This document shows, piece after piece, positions 1 through 5,391 of a DNA stretch of 9,320 nucleotides (its first letter is position 1; every line of letters starts with the position of its first letter). Both the position numbers and the translations under genes were made by a program. Under the pieces are notes generated by a model. It did no database searches. It saw only the letters and a program-made list of their open reading frames with translations, and was not told the DNA's origin. Origin of the DNA: DASRHY01 sp046765875 (lineage in GTDB: Bacteria; Actinomycetota; Actinomycetes; Propionibacteriales; Kribbellaceae). Location: assembly GCA_046765875.1 (NCBI GenBank), contig JBKPSJ010000294.1:1-9320 (forward strand). Direction: 5' to 3'.

Positions 1-389
1 GTCTCCGCGTCCTCCTCGGAGGCGAAATAACCGTGCTCCTCGCCGGCGCGGCGGTACGTCTTGACCACGCGGTCGAGCAGTTGCTTGAGCGACCACTCGC
101 GGTTGTCGTGGCCGATGGCACCGCGGAAGTACTTCGTGGTCACGATGGTCGACGCGTTGACGCTCCAGAAGTCGGGGAACTCCACGCCACGCTGCTCGAA
201 GACGGTCTCGCCGGTCCTCCAGTTGGTCTGGACGACGTCACGGCGCTCCCAGGTCACCTCGTCGTATGGGTGGGTGCCCTCGGTACTGAACACCCGATCG
301 ATGGTGAGTCTCGCGGACCCCTTGCGTCCGCGAGACCCGGCCGCCGACTTCTTCGTCGACCCCGTTTGGCCGGTCACCGTTTCTGTCAT
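1..389 (-). CDS. nrdJ: Vitamin B12-dependent (class II) ribonucleotide reductase, N-terminal part
   Basis: This is the 5' end of a gene running off the left edge; 129 complete codons are present. The product reduces ribonucleotides to deoxyribonucleotides with adenosylcobalamin as radical source, in the cytoplasm. Residues 1-28 are a basic, low-complexity leader rich in Lys, Arg, Gly and Ser. From about residue 29 the sequence matches my recollection of actinobacterial NrdJ: VFSTEGTHPYDEVTWERRD at 33-51, DFWSVNAST at 73-81 and TTKYFRGAIG at 84-93. The catalytic barrel, with its radical cysteine, lies outside the window. The ATG start at 389 is supported by a GGAGAGG Shine-Dalgarno sequence 4-5 bases upstream. 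nrdR lies 63 bases upstream on the same strand, so an nrdR-nrdJ operon controlled from the region right of nrdR is likely. No cobalamin riboswitch is apparent in the short gap. Confidence 0.9.
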   Translation of the reverse strand, partial: MTETVTGQTGSTKKSAAGSRGRKGSARLTIDRVFSTEGTHPYDEVTWERRDVVQTNWRTGETVFEQRGVEFPDFWSVNASTIVTTKYFRGAIGHDNREWSLKQLLDRVVKTYRRAGEEHGYFASEEDAE

Positions 390-452
390 CGCCTCTCCTC
401 GTCGATACCGCGTCATGCGACCCCCGCCGCCGTCCGGCGGTGACCGCGCCCG

Positions 453-938
453 TTAGGAAGTACTCGAACCCTGTGGCTCTCGCCCCTTCGGCTCCTTCTC
501 GGCCCGCAGCAGTGCGATCTCGGTCTCGAAGTCGTCGGCCGACTCGAATTGCCGGTACACGCTCGCGAACCTCAGGTACGCCACCTCGTCCAGCTCGCGC
601 AGCGGGCCGAGGATCGCCAGCCCGACCTCATGGGCCGGGATCTCCGGGCTGCCGCCGGCGCGCAGTACGTCCTCGACCTTCTGCCCGAGCAGGGCCAGCG
701 CGTCGTCGTCGACAGGGCGGCCCTTGCAGGCCTTGCGGACCCCGATGACGACCTTCTCGCGGCTGAACGGCTCGGTGACGCCGGAGCGCTTCACCACCGT
801 CAGCTGCATCTGCTCGACGGTCGTGAACCGCTTCTCGCACACCGGGCACTGGCGGCGGCGCCGGATCGCGCTGCCGTCCTCGGCGACCCTGCTGTCGACC
901 ACTCGGGAGTCGGCGTGCCGACAGTACGGACAGTGCAC
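453..938 (-). CDS. nrdR: Transcriptional repressor NrdR
   Basis: NrdR represses ribonucleotide reductase genes when its ATP-cone senses high dATP/ATP. The 161-residue protein has the usual layout and length. An N-terminal zinc ribbon has Cys3-x2-Cys6 and Cys31-x2-Cys34, with the basic stretch RRRRQ just before the second pair (26-30) and the RFTTVE motif (37-42). An ATP-cone follows from about 48 to 136: VVKRSG (48-53), FSREKV (58-63), a KACKGRPV stretch (69-76) and the typical YLRFASVYRQF (121-131). A charged 20-residue tail rich in Glu, Lys and Arg follows. The start is GTG at 938, because MHCPYC is the invariant N terminus; an AGGTGG Shine-Dalgarno lies 6 bases upstream (945-950). It precedes nrdJ on the same strand. 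Candidate NrdR boxes in its own upstream region imply autoregulation. Confidence 0.96.
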   Translation of the reverse strand: MHCPYCRHADSRVVDSRVAEDGSAIRRRRQCPVCEKRFTTVEQMQLTVVKRSGVTEPFSREKVVIGVRKACKGRPVDDDALALLGQKVEDVLRAGGSPEIPAHEVGLAILGPLRELDEVAYLRFASVYRQFESADDFETEIALLRAEKEPKGREPQGSSTS

Positions 939-976
939 CGCAGACCACCTTCCTCCGGTCGAGCTGGGGACGAAAC

Positions 977-1039
977 TGTGGACCCCTTGGGGACAACCTG
1001 TGTGTGACCTGTGGCTGCCGGACCACTAACTGTGGACAA
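977..1039 (+). promoter_or_regulatory. DnaA-box-like cluster in the nrdR promoter region
   Basis: TGTGGACAA at 1031-1039 is the exact reverse complement of TTGTCCACA, the DnaA box favoured in Streptomyces and mycobacteria. Two related sites lie nearer nrdR in the same orientation: TGGGGACAA at 988-996 (one mismatch) and TGTGGACCC at 977-985 (two mismatches). The spacings are 11 and 43 bases, roughly one and four helical turns. The perfect site overlaps the weaker NrdR box. There is no dnaA or dnaN and no AT-rich unwinding region, so this is not an origin. DnaA control of nrd genes is established in E. coli; here it is an inference from sequence matches. Confidence 0.5.
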
Positions 1040-1070
1040 CTTACAGCCGTGTAACTACTAGATCTAGGGA
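1023..1070 (-). promoter_or_regulatory. Candidate tandem NrdR boxes upstream of nrdR-nrdJ
   Basis: The distal box at 1055-1070 contains the perfect palindrome CTAGATCTAG (1058-1067). It matches all eight strongly conserved core positions of the NrdR-box consensus acaCwAtATaTwGtgt. A weaker 16-mer at 1023-1038 matches six of the eight core positions. The two 16-mers are separated by a 16-base linker, giving 32 bp between centres. NrdR boxes are known to occur as such pairs, spaced by about three helical turns. The position, 85-132 bases upstream of the nrdR start, fits autorepression of the operon. The strong box and the spacing are seen directly; function is inferred from family knowledge. 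Confidence 0.7.
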
Positions 1071-1359
1071 TACGCTACGCCCGCCCACCGACAGAATCAA
1101 GCACCATCGCGAGACACCATCCGTCACATCCGCACCACGGTGCACAGGCTCGGCGGCCACACTCTGTGACAACAAACTCGATCCCGCAGGTATGCCGAGG
1201 GCTCGTCCACAGGCACAGAAATGTCAGGGCTGCGTCAGTGTTCGGCGCCGTATCGTTCCAGGCACACTGACCATCGGGAGGAAGGGGCCGACCTGCGCGC
1301 AGGGTGGTTCGCCGTACCGGATCCGATCACAGCGGATCGTGGCGACAGGAGGGCCGCGC

Positions 1360-2760
1360 ATGCGGGCAGCGACACCGGACTCGCGGATCGACCTGCGAGC
1401 CCTCGACGAACTCGAAGCGGGGTTCCGCGGCGACGTGATCCGTCCCGCCGAGCCTGGATACAACGAGCGTCGCCGGGTCTGGAACGGCTCGGTCGACCGG
1501 CACCCCGCGGTGATCCTGCGCTGCGGCGGGGTCAACGACGTCCGGGCGGCGGTGGGGTTCGCACGGCGTACGGGGATGCCGGTCGCGGTACGGGGCGGAG
1601 GCCACAGCTTTCCCGGACACTCGGCTACCGACGGCGTGGTCATCGATCTGTCTGGACTGCGCGGCATAAGGATCGATCCGGTCAGGCGCACGGCGCGGGC
1701 ACAGGCGGGCGTACTCCTTGGTGAACTGGATGCGGAGACGCAGGCGTTCGGCCTGGCCGTGCCGGCCGGCATCGTCACGCACACCGGACTCGCCGGCCTC
1801 ACACTCGGTGGTGGTATCGGCTGGCTGATGCGCCGGCACGGGCTCACCATCGACCAGTTGCTCTCGGTCGACCTGGTCACCGCGTCCGGCGAGTTCGTCA
1901 CCGCCAGTGCGGACCGCAATGCCGAACTGTTCTGGGGTGTACGCGGCGGTGGCGGCAACTTCGGAGTCGTAACCGAGTTCGAGTTCGCGCTGCAACCGGT
2001 CGGACCCGAGGTGTACGCCGGGCCAGTGATCTGGTCGGCCGAGGACGCGCCCGAGCTGATCCGGTTCTATCGCGATTGGATCGATTCTGTACCGGATGAG
2101 CTGACCACCGCACTCATCCAGCGCCGGATCCCGCCGCTGCCGTCGATCCCGCTGGAGTTGCATAACCTACCGTGCGTGATGGTGATCGCTTGCCATTGCG
2201 GATCCGTCGTCGAGGGCGCGGCGGCGCTTGCTCCACTCAAGGCGTTCGGCACTCCACTGCTCGACTTATGCATGCCGAAGCCGTTCCTGCAGCACCAGGC
2301 GATGTTCGACCCGAGCTTCCCGCACGGCCGCTGGTACTACACGCGCTCGACCGACGTCGATTCGCTGACCGACGGGGTGGTCGACGCAATGCTGTCGGCC
2401 GGAACATCGATCAGCGGGGATTACTCGTCGTACATCATCTTCCACGCCGGTGGTGCGGTCTCACGCGTACCGGCGGATGCGACGGCCTTCGGGGACCGTT
2501 CGTCGGGGCATGTCGTCAACATCGTCGGAGCGACGGACGGCCCGCCCGGATTCGATGAGCAGCGTATGTGGGTACGGCGGTCGTGGGAGGCGTTCATGCC
2601 GCACTCCAGCGGCACGTACGTCAACTTCCTCAACGACGAGGGCTCCGAACGGATCAAATCCCTGTACGGCGCGGACAGGTACGCGCGGCTCCAGTCCCTC
2701 AAGCGCGAGTACGACCCGCAGAACCTGTTCCGCCTCAACCAGAACATCCCACCCGACTAG
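1360..2760 (+). CDS. FAD-linked oxidase, berberine-bridge (PCMH/BBE) type
   Basis: The 466-residue protein belongs to the vanillyl-alcohol-oxidase/PCMH superfamily. These enzymes oxidise alcohols, amines or sugars with covalently bound FAD and O2. The FAD-binding half (about 45-215) contains RGGGHS at 78-83, where His82 is the expected 8-alpha-histidyl FAD attachment site. It also has the glycine-rich LAGLTLGGGIGWL (144-156) and FWGVRGGGGNFGVVTEFE (191-208). The Cys that gives a second FAD link in bicovalent members is absent, with THTG at 140-143 in that region, so a single link is predicted. The BBE-type C terminus has TYVNFLNDE (419-427) and YDPQNLFRLNQNI (451-463). The start at 1360 is chosen because AGGAGG lies 7 bases upstream and the domain begins soon after; an in-frame ATG at 1192 lacks such support. 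There is no signal peptide. The substrate is unknown; 6-hydroxynicotine-oxidase-like and antibiotic-tailoring enzymes share this fold. Confidence 0.9.
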   Translation: MRAATPDSRIDLRALDELEAGFRGDVIRPAEPGYNERRRVWNGSVDRHPAVILRCGGVNDVRAAVGFARRTGMPVAVRGGGHSFPGHSATDGVVIDLSGLRGIRIDPVRRTARAQAGVLLGELDAETQAFGLAVPAGIVTHTGLAGLTLGGGIGWLMRRHGLTIDQLLSVDLVTASGEFVTASADRNAELFWGVRGGGGNFGVVTEFEFALQPVGPEVYAGPVIWSAEDAPELIRFYRDWIDSVPDELTTALIQRRIPPLPSIPLELHNLPCVMVIACHCGSVVEGAAALAPLKAFGTPLLDLCMPKPFLQHQAMFDPSFPHGRWYYTRSTDVDSLTDGVVDAMLSAGTSISGDYSSYIIFHAGGAVSRVPADATAFGDRSSGHVVNIVGATDGPPGFDEQRMWVRRSWEAFMPHSSGTYVNFLNDEGSERIKSLYGADRYARLQSLKREYDPQNLFRLNQNIPPD

Positions 2761-2892
2761 ACGAGGGGCACGCACAAGGCTCGGGGTGGGGGTCTCCGTA
2801 CGTCGAGTGCTTGCTCGCCGAGCAGCCCACCAGGCACGTTCTTGCGGAGTCCTGGGCCCGTCGAGCACCCGGCGACCAAGCTGGCGGCAGAG
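2761..2892. other. Convergent intergenic gap between oxidase and methyltransferase
   Basis: The 132 bases separate two genes that read toward each other. A small hairpin (TGCTC, loop GCC, GAGCA at 2812-2824) is the only structure I can point to. It is short, has no T-tract on either strand, and is a weak terminator candidate at best. Confidence 0.3.
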
Positions 2893-3516
2893 TCAAGTGC
2901 GGGTGGCGTGGACCAAGACGTGCGGTCCCGCCGGCAAGGGCAGCTGTGTCACCGGGAATACGAAGCGCTCGACGTGGTCCATCCGGAAGCCGGCTCGCTC
3001 GGCCGCGGACACGGTGTCGCGACCGGTGTGGCATCCGCCGACGAACAGCGGCCAGACGGTGGCGTCGAGGACTCGCTGCACTCTGACCATCGACGGCGAG
3101 CTGGCGCGGACGTGCTCGAGGAGGCGCAGCCGACCGCCCGGCCTCAGAACTCGGTGCATCTCGGCCAAGGACTGGTCGAGATCTTTGACCGAACACAGCG
3201 CGAGTGACACGACAGCCGCATCGAACTGCTCGTTGCCTTCGGGCAACCGTTCGGCCACGCCGTCGACCACCTCGACCTGAGGGGTCGCGGCCTGCAGGGC
3301 GAGATCGCGCAGGTACGGCTCCGGCTCGATCGCCAGAACGGTCTCCACCTCGGCCGGGTAGTACGGGAAGTTCGCACCCGCTCCGGCACCGACCTCGATG
3401 ACCCGGCCGGACAGGCCGTCGAGCAGGCGCTTGCGATAGTCAGCGAACCCCTGCTGGTCCGCTTTGGGAGCATGCCGGCTGTAGATCCTTGCGAACACCG
3501 GATGTGAGACGCCCAC
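2893..3516 (-). CDS. Class I SAM-dependent methyltransferase
   Basis: A Rossmann-fold methyltransferase of about 207 residues. Motif I is VIEVGAGAGANFPYYP (39-54). The acidic residue after strand 2 is in AIEPEPYL (62-69), motif II-like sequence is FDAAVVSLALCSV (98-110), and HRVLRPGGRLRLLEHV (121-136) is the classical post-motif segment of UbiE-like enzymes. The G-x-GANFPYYP signature and the short C terminus ending HVLVHATR resemble small lipid or thiol methyltransferases (METTL7/PmtA-like); the substrate cannot be told. The start is uncertain. GTG at 3516 puts the usual HPVFARIY at residues 5-12, but it has no Shine-Dalgarno sequence; GTG at 3549 is an alternative. The reading frame stays open to 4458, but that part is antisense to the nucleoside hydrolase and carries no family motifs. 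The gene converges on the FAD oxidase, with 132 bases between them, and diverges from the nucleoside hydrolase. Confidence 0.87.
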   Translation of the reverse strand: MGVSHPVFARIYSRHAPKADQQGFADYRKRLLDGLSGRVIEVGAGAGANFPYYPAEVETVLAIEPEPYLRDLALQAATPQVEVVDGVAERLPEGNEQFDAAVVSLALCSVKDLDQSLAEMHRVLRPGGRLRLLEHVRASSPSMVRVQRVLDATVWPLFVGGCHTGRDTVSAAERAGFRMDHVERFVFPVTQLPLPAGPHVLVHATRT

Positions 3517-3567
3517 GCACGGAGGGTTGCACGAGACCCGATCCTCCACAAGGTCGGTACTCGGGGG

Positions 3568-3573
3568 CACAAT
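3568..3573 (+). promoter_or_regulatory. Possible -10 element for a leaderless nucleoside hydrolase transcript
   Basis: CACAAT ends 6 bases before the ATG at 3580. This would place transcription initiation at or beside the start codon, as in leaderless actinobacterial mRNAs. A TCCACA at 3544-3549 (four of six to TTGACA, 18-base spacer) could be the -35. No Shine-Dalgarno sequence is present at a usable distance, which is consistent with leaderless translation. This is pattern matching only. Confidence 0.35.
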
Positions 3574-3579
3574 CACGCC

Positions 3580-4545
3580 ATGGCAGTTCCGGTGATCCTC
3601 GATGTCGACACCGGCGTCGACGACGCGATGGCGATATTGCTCGCTGCCCTGCATCCAGACCTGGACCTGCGGGCCGTGACGTGCGTGGGTGGTAACGCGA
3701 CGGTGGACTCGGTGGTACGGAACTCGCTCACGGTGCTGGACGTTGCCGGCCGGACCGATGTACCGGTGGCGCGCGGTGCGGCTCGTCCCCTGCTGGAACC
3801 AGGCCGGGATGCGCGGCACGTGCATGGCGAGGATGGCATGGGTGATCTCGGCTGGCCGCGTTCGACGCGCGCCGGCGACAGGCGACATGCGGTCGAGTTG
3901 CTGCGCGAGCTGCTGGTCGAAGCCGGGCGGACGGGTGAGCTGATCACTTTGGTGCCGACGGCACCGATGACGAACATCGCACTTCTGCTCCGGACGTATC
4001 CGGAGGCGGCGGCCGGGCTGCGCGAAGTCGTGTTCATGGGTGGCGCTGCGCAAGTCGGGAACGCGACCGCCTCTGCCGAGTTCAACGTGTTCCACGATCC
4101 AGAGGCGGCGGCGATCGTCCTCGAATCCGCTGCCGAGCTGGGCGTCGACGTGACGATGTACGGCCTGGACGTCTTCTACGACGTCACCGTGACAAGATCC
4201 GACGCGGCGAAGCTGATCGCGACCGGTGGGCGTGGAACGGCTGAGCTCGCGGGCCGGCTGGTCGAGTTCGTCTGCGACAGGTTCAAGGCCGACGTGGCGC
4301 ACCTCGGCGACGCGGGAGCGGTATGCGCGGTCATCGATCGTTCGGCGCTGACGACCCAGCCCCTGCCCGTCAGGGTCGAGCTGGCCGGCCGCTATTCCCG
4401 CGGCCGCACGATCGTCGACCGCCGCGACTGGAGCGCCAACCTCGACCACGACCCGCACGGGATAGCCCCGACCCGCGTCAACGTGGCCCTGGCCGTCGAC
4501 GCCGCACGCTACTCCAGCCTCTGGCTAAGCACCGTCTCCGCCTAG
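3580..4545 (+). CDS. Inosine-uridine preferring nucleoside hydrolase family protein
   Basis: Nucleoside hydrolases cleave the N-glycosidic bond of ribonucleosides to give ribose and a free base for salvage. The 321-residue protein has the family's usual length. The calcium-binding N-terminal signature DVDTGVDDA is at residues 8-16 (Asp8, Asp10, Asp14, Asp15). Other family marks are TCVGGNATVD (34-43), the HGEDGMGDL segment (82-90), PTAPMTNIA (126-134), VFMGGAAQVGN (151-161) and EFNVFHDPEAA (167-177). The C-terminal metal-ligand Asp is likely Asp244 in HLGDAGAV. Many members have an active-site His directly before that Asp; here it is Gly, with His241 three residues earlier, so substrate preference may be atypical. 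The ATG at 3580 has no clear Shine-Dalgarno sequence. It diverges from the methyltransferase and converges on the LysM gene. No signal peptide is seen, so it is cytoplasmic. Confidence 0.92.
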   Translation: MAVPVILDVDTGVDDAMAILLAALHPDLDLRAVTCVGGNATVDSVVRNSLTVLDVAGRTDVPVARGAARPLLEPGRDARHVHGEDGMGDLGWPRSTRAGDRRHAVELLRELLVEAGRTGELITLVPTAPMTNIALLLRTYPEAAAGLREVVFMGGAAQVGNATASAEFNVFHDPEAAAIVLESAAELGVDVTMYGLDVFYDVTVTRSDAAKLIATGGRGTAELAGRLVEFVCDRFKADVAHLGDAGAVCAVIDRSALTTQPLPVRVELAGRYSRGRTIVDRRDWSANLDHDPHGIAPTRVNVALAVDAARYSSLWLSTVSA

Positions 4546-4560
4546 CCGGCCTGGTCGAAA

Positions 4561-4580
4561 GCCGCACCACGATATGCGGC
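4561..4580. terminator. Hairpin between convergent nucleoside hydrolase and LysM genes
   Basis: GCCGCA at 4561-4566 pairs with TGCGGC at 4575-4580 around an 8-base loop, 16 bases after the hydrolase stop and 52 bases past the LysM stop. It lies in the 86-base convergent gap, where a bidirectional terminator is expected. There is no T-tract, so any role in termination is inferred from position. Confidence 0.4.
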
Positions 4581-4631
4581 GCGCATAGTCAGGCGTACCG
4601 ACGATTCCGAAGGCAGGAAACGGGCAGCGAA

Positions 4632-5078
4632 TCAGGGGGCGGGAACGATGATGGATTGGCCGGGGATGACGTCGGTGGCGTTGCGGAGGTTGTTGAGGTC
4701 GGCGATCTCCTCGACGACCTGACGTGGGTCGACACCCGGGTTGGTCTCCTGCGCGATCGACCACAGCGACTGGCCGGCACCGACCTGGACGGTCATGGTG
4801 TGCGTGTACCGCGGCTCGTCGCGCAATGCCGACACCGCCTGCTGGCCAATGACGAACACCGCCGCACCGAACACAAGAAAGGTGACTGCGGCAACGAGTC
4901 GGCGACCGCGCATGGTCAGCCGCAGCGGCGGCCTGTCCGCGACGGGCTGCCAGCCGATCTCCTCGCCGGAGCACGCCCGGACGGGCAGGGGCTCGGAAAC
5001 CGGCCCCACCAGCGAAACCCGCCCCCGCGTGGCCTCACGCGTGCGGTCGGCCTTCGGAGCCGCCACCACTGCGCTCAT
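4632..5078 (-). CDS. Membrane-anchored LysM protein, likely SOS-induced division inhibitor or cell-wall protein
   Basis: A 148-residue protein with three parts. A polar, probably cytoplasmic N terminus covers 1-57. A single membrane segment covers about 60-82 (LVAAVTFLVFGAAVFVIG at 61-78). An external LysM domain covers about 94-146, with VQVGAGQSLWSIAQE at 97-111, a central LNNLRNATDVI at 128-138 and the closing PGQSIIVP at 139-146. LysM binds peptidoglycan. The ATG at 5078 is preceded by AGGAGG within CCTCCTC on plus (5083-5089), so this start was chosen over longer frames. The gene diverges from lexA across a region with three SOS-box matches. Its place and make-up match the SOS-linked group of Bacillus YneA, mycobacterial Rv2719c and corynebacterial DivS, which block division or alter the wall during DNA damage. 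Membership is from domain order and synteny, not from a search. No catalytic domain is visible. Confidence 0.88.
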   Translation of the reverse strand: MSAVVAAPKADRTREATRGRVSLVGPVSEPLPVRACSGEEIGWQPVADRPPLRLTMRGRRLVAAVTFLVFGAAVFVIGQQAVSALRDEPRYTHTMTVQVGAGQSLWSIAQETNPGVDPRQVVEEIADLNNLRNATDVIPGQSIIVPAP

Positions 5079-5169
5079 ACCGTCCTCCTCAGCTGGCTGC
5101 TGATCCGTCTTACTACTTCTAGCGGGCGGCTCCGACAGTTTCCGAAGCCGGAGCCGAACGCGTGTTCGA

Positions 5170-5185
5170 TCGAACGCCTGTACGA
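5170..5185. promoter_or_regulatory. SOS box 1 (LexA site), LysM-gene side
   Basis: TCGAAC-GCCT-GTACGA matches the actinobacterial LexA consensus TCGAAC-N4-GTTCGA at 11 of 12 fixed positions. It is about 92 bases upstream of the LysM gene start. The left half-site also forms the right arm of a 12-bp palindrome, GTTCGATCGAAC, at 5164-5175. LexA control of the LysM gene is the likely role. Confidence 0.72.
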
Positions 5186-5194
5186 ATTCGTACA
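5179..5194. repeat. Perfect 16-bp palindrome overlapping SOS box 1
   Basis: TGTACGAATTCGTACA reads the same on both strands with no mismatch. It overlaps the right half of SOS box 1 by seven bases, so a protein bound here would compete with LexA or extend its binding. I do not recognise it as the operator of a specific regulator. Confidence 0.6.
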
Positions 5195-5234
5195 GCACCC
5201 TGCCGACAAATCCGCACGCGACCTGGACGCAACG

Positions 5235-5250
5235 TCGAATGCGTGTTCGA
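5235..5250. promoter_or_regulatory. SOS box 2 (LexA site), central
   Basis: TCGAAT-GCGT-GTTCGA matches the consensus TCGAAC-N4-GTTCGA at 11 of 12 fixed positions. It lies midway between the LysM gene and lexA, 65 bases from box 1 and 48 bases from box 3, start to start. It could serve either promoter. Confidence 0.7.
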
Positions 5251-5282
5251 ATCGTTATCGAAGCAAACACCGCGACACGCCT

Positions 5283-5298
5283 TCGAACAGATGTTTGA
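5283..5298. promoter_or_regulatory. lexA: SOS box 3 (LexA site), lexA promoter operator
   Basis: TCGAAC-AGAT-GTTTGA matches the consensus at 11 of 12 fixed positions. It overlaps the predicted -35 element of lexA, so LexA bound here should block RNA polymerase, giving autoregulation. Confidence 0.82.
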
Positions 5299-5323
5299 AA
5301 GGCCTCTTCCGAACGGCTACGGT
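5295..5323 (+). promoter_or_regulatory. lexA: Predicted lexA promoter
   Basis: TTGAAA at 5295-5300 (five of six to TTGACA) and TACGGT at 5318-5323 (TANNNT type) are separated by exactly 17 bases. The -35 is embedded in the end of SOS box 3. Initiation near 5330 would leave a leader of about 60 bases before the ATG. Confidence 0.6.
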
Positions 5324-5391
5324 CAGTGCATCCGACCAGCAGCACGGACCCCACCACACAGCGACACCGCAGACTCACGACAGGAGCCGCC

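Larger units (their letters stand above)
939..1359. other. 421-base gene-free region between divergent nrdR and FAD oxidase genes
   Basis: I find no convincing gene here. The open frame that begins with ATG at 1192 is a non-conserved upstream extension of the oxidase gene and lacks a Shine-Dalgarno sequence. The nrdR-proximal half holds the NrdR-box pair and the DnaA-box-like cluster listed separately. A further DnaA-like site (TCGTCCACA, one mismatch to TTGTCCACA) sits at 1203-1211. For the rightward oxidase gene I could not find a -35/-10 pair that I would defend. Confidence 0.6.

Noticed and set aside
390..452. Cobalamin riboswitch before nrdJ
   Set aside because: The gap is only 63 bases, too short for a B12 aptamer, and no B12-box-like sequence was seen.
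977..1211. Replication origin suggested by several DnaA-box-like sites
   Set aside because: There are too few sites, no AT-rich unwinding region and no dnaA, dnaN or parAB genes; promoter regulation is the simpler reading.
1192..1359. 56-residue N-terminal extension of the FAD oxidase
   Set aside because: It has no Shine-Dalgarno sequence at the ATG, no signal peptide and no family similarity, whereas the ATG at 1360 has AGGAGG 7 bases upstream.
3517..4458. Long minus-strand open frame extending the methyltransferase upstream by over 300 residues
   Set aside because: It is antisense to the well-supported nucleoside hydrolase, lacks any recognisable domain, is rich in Arg and His as shadow frames are, and the methyltransferase motifs begin only near 3504.
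5113..5122. CTACTTCTAG as a further NrdR-box core upstream of the LysM gene
   Set aside because: It misses a central core base, has no partner at the required spacing and lies close to the LysM ribosome binding site, so chance is more likely.
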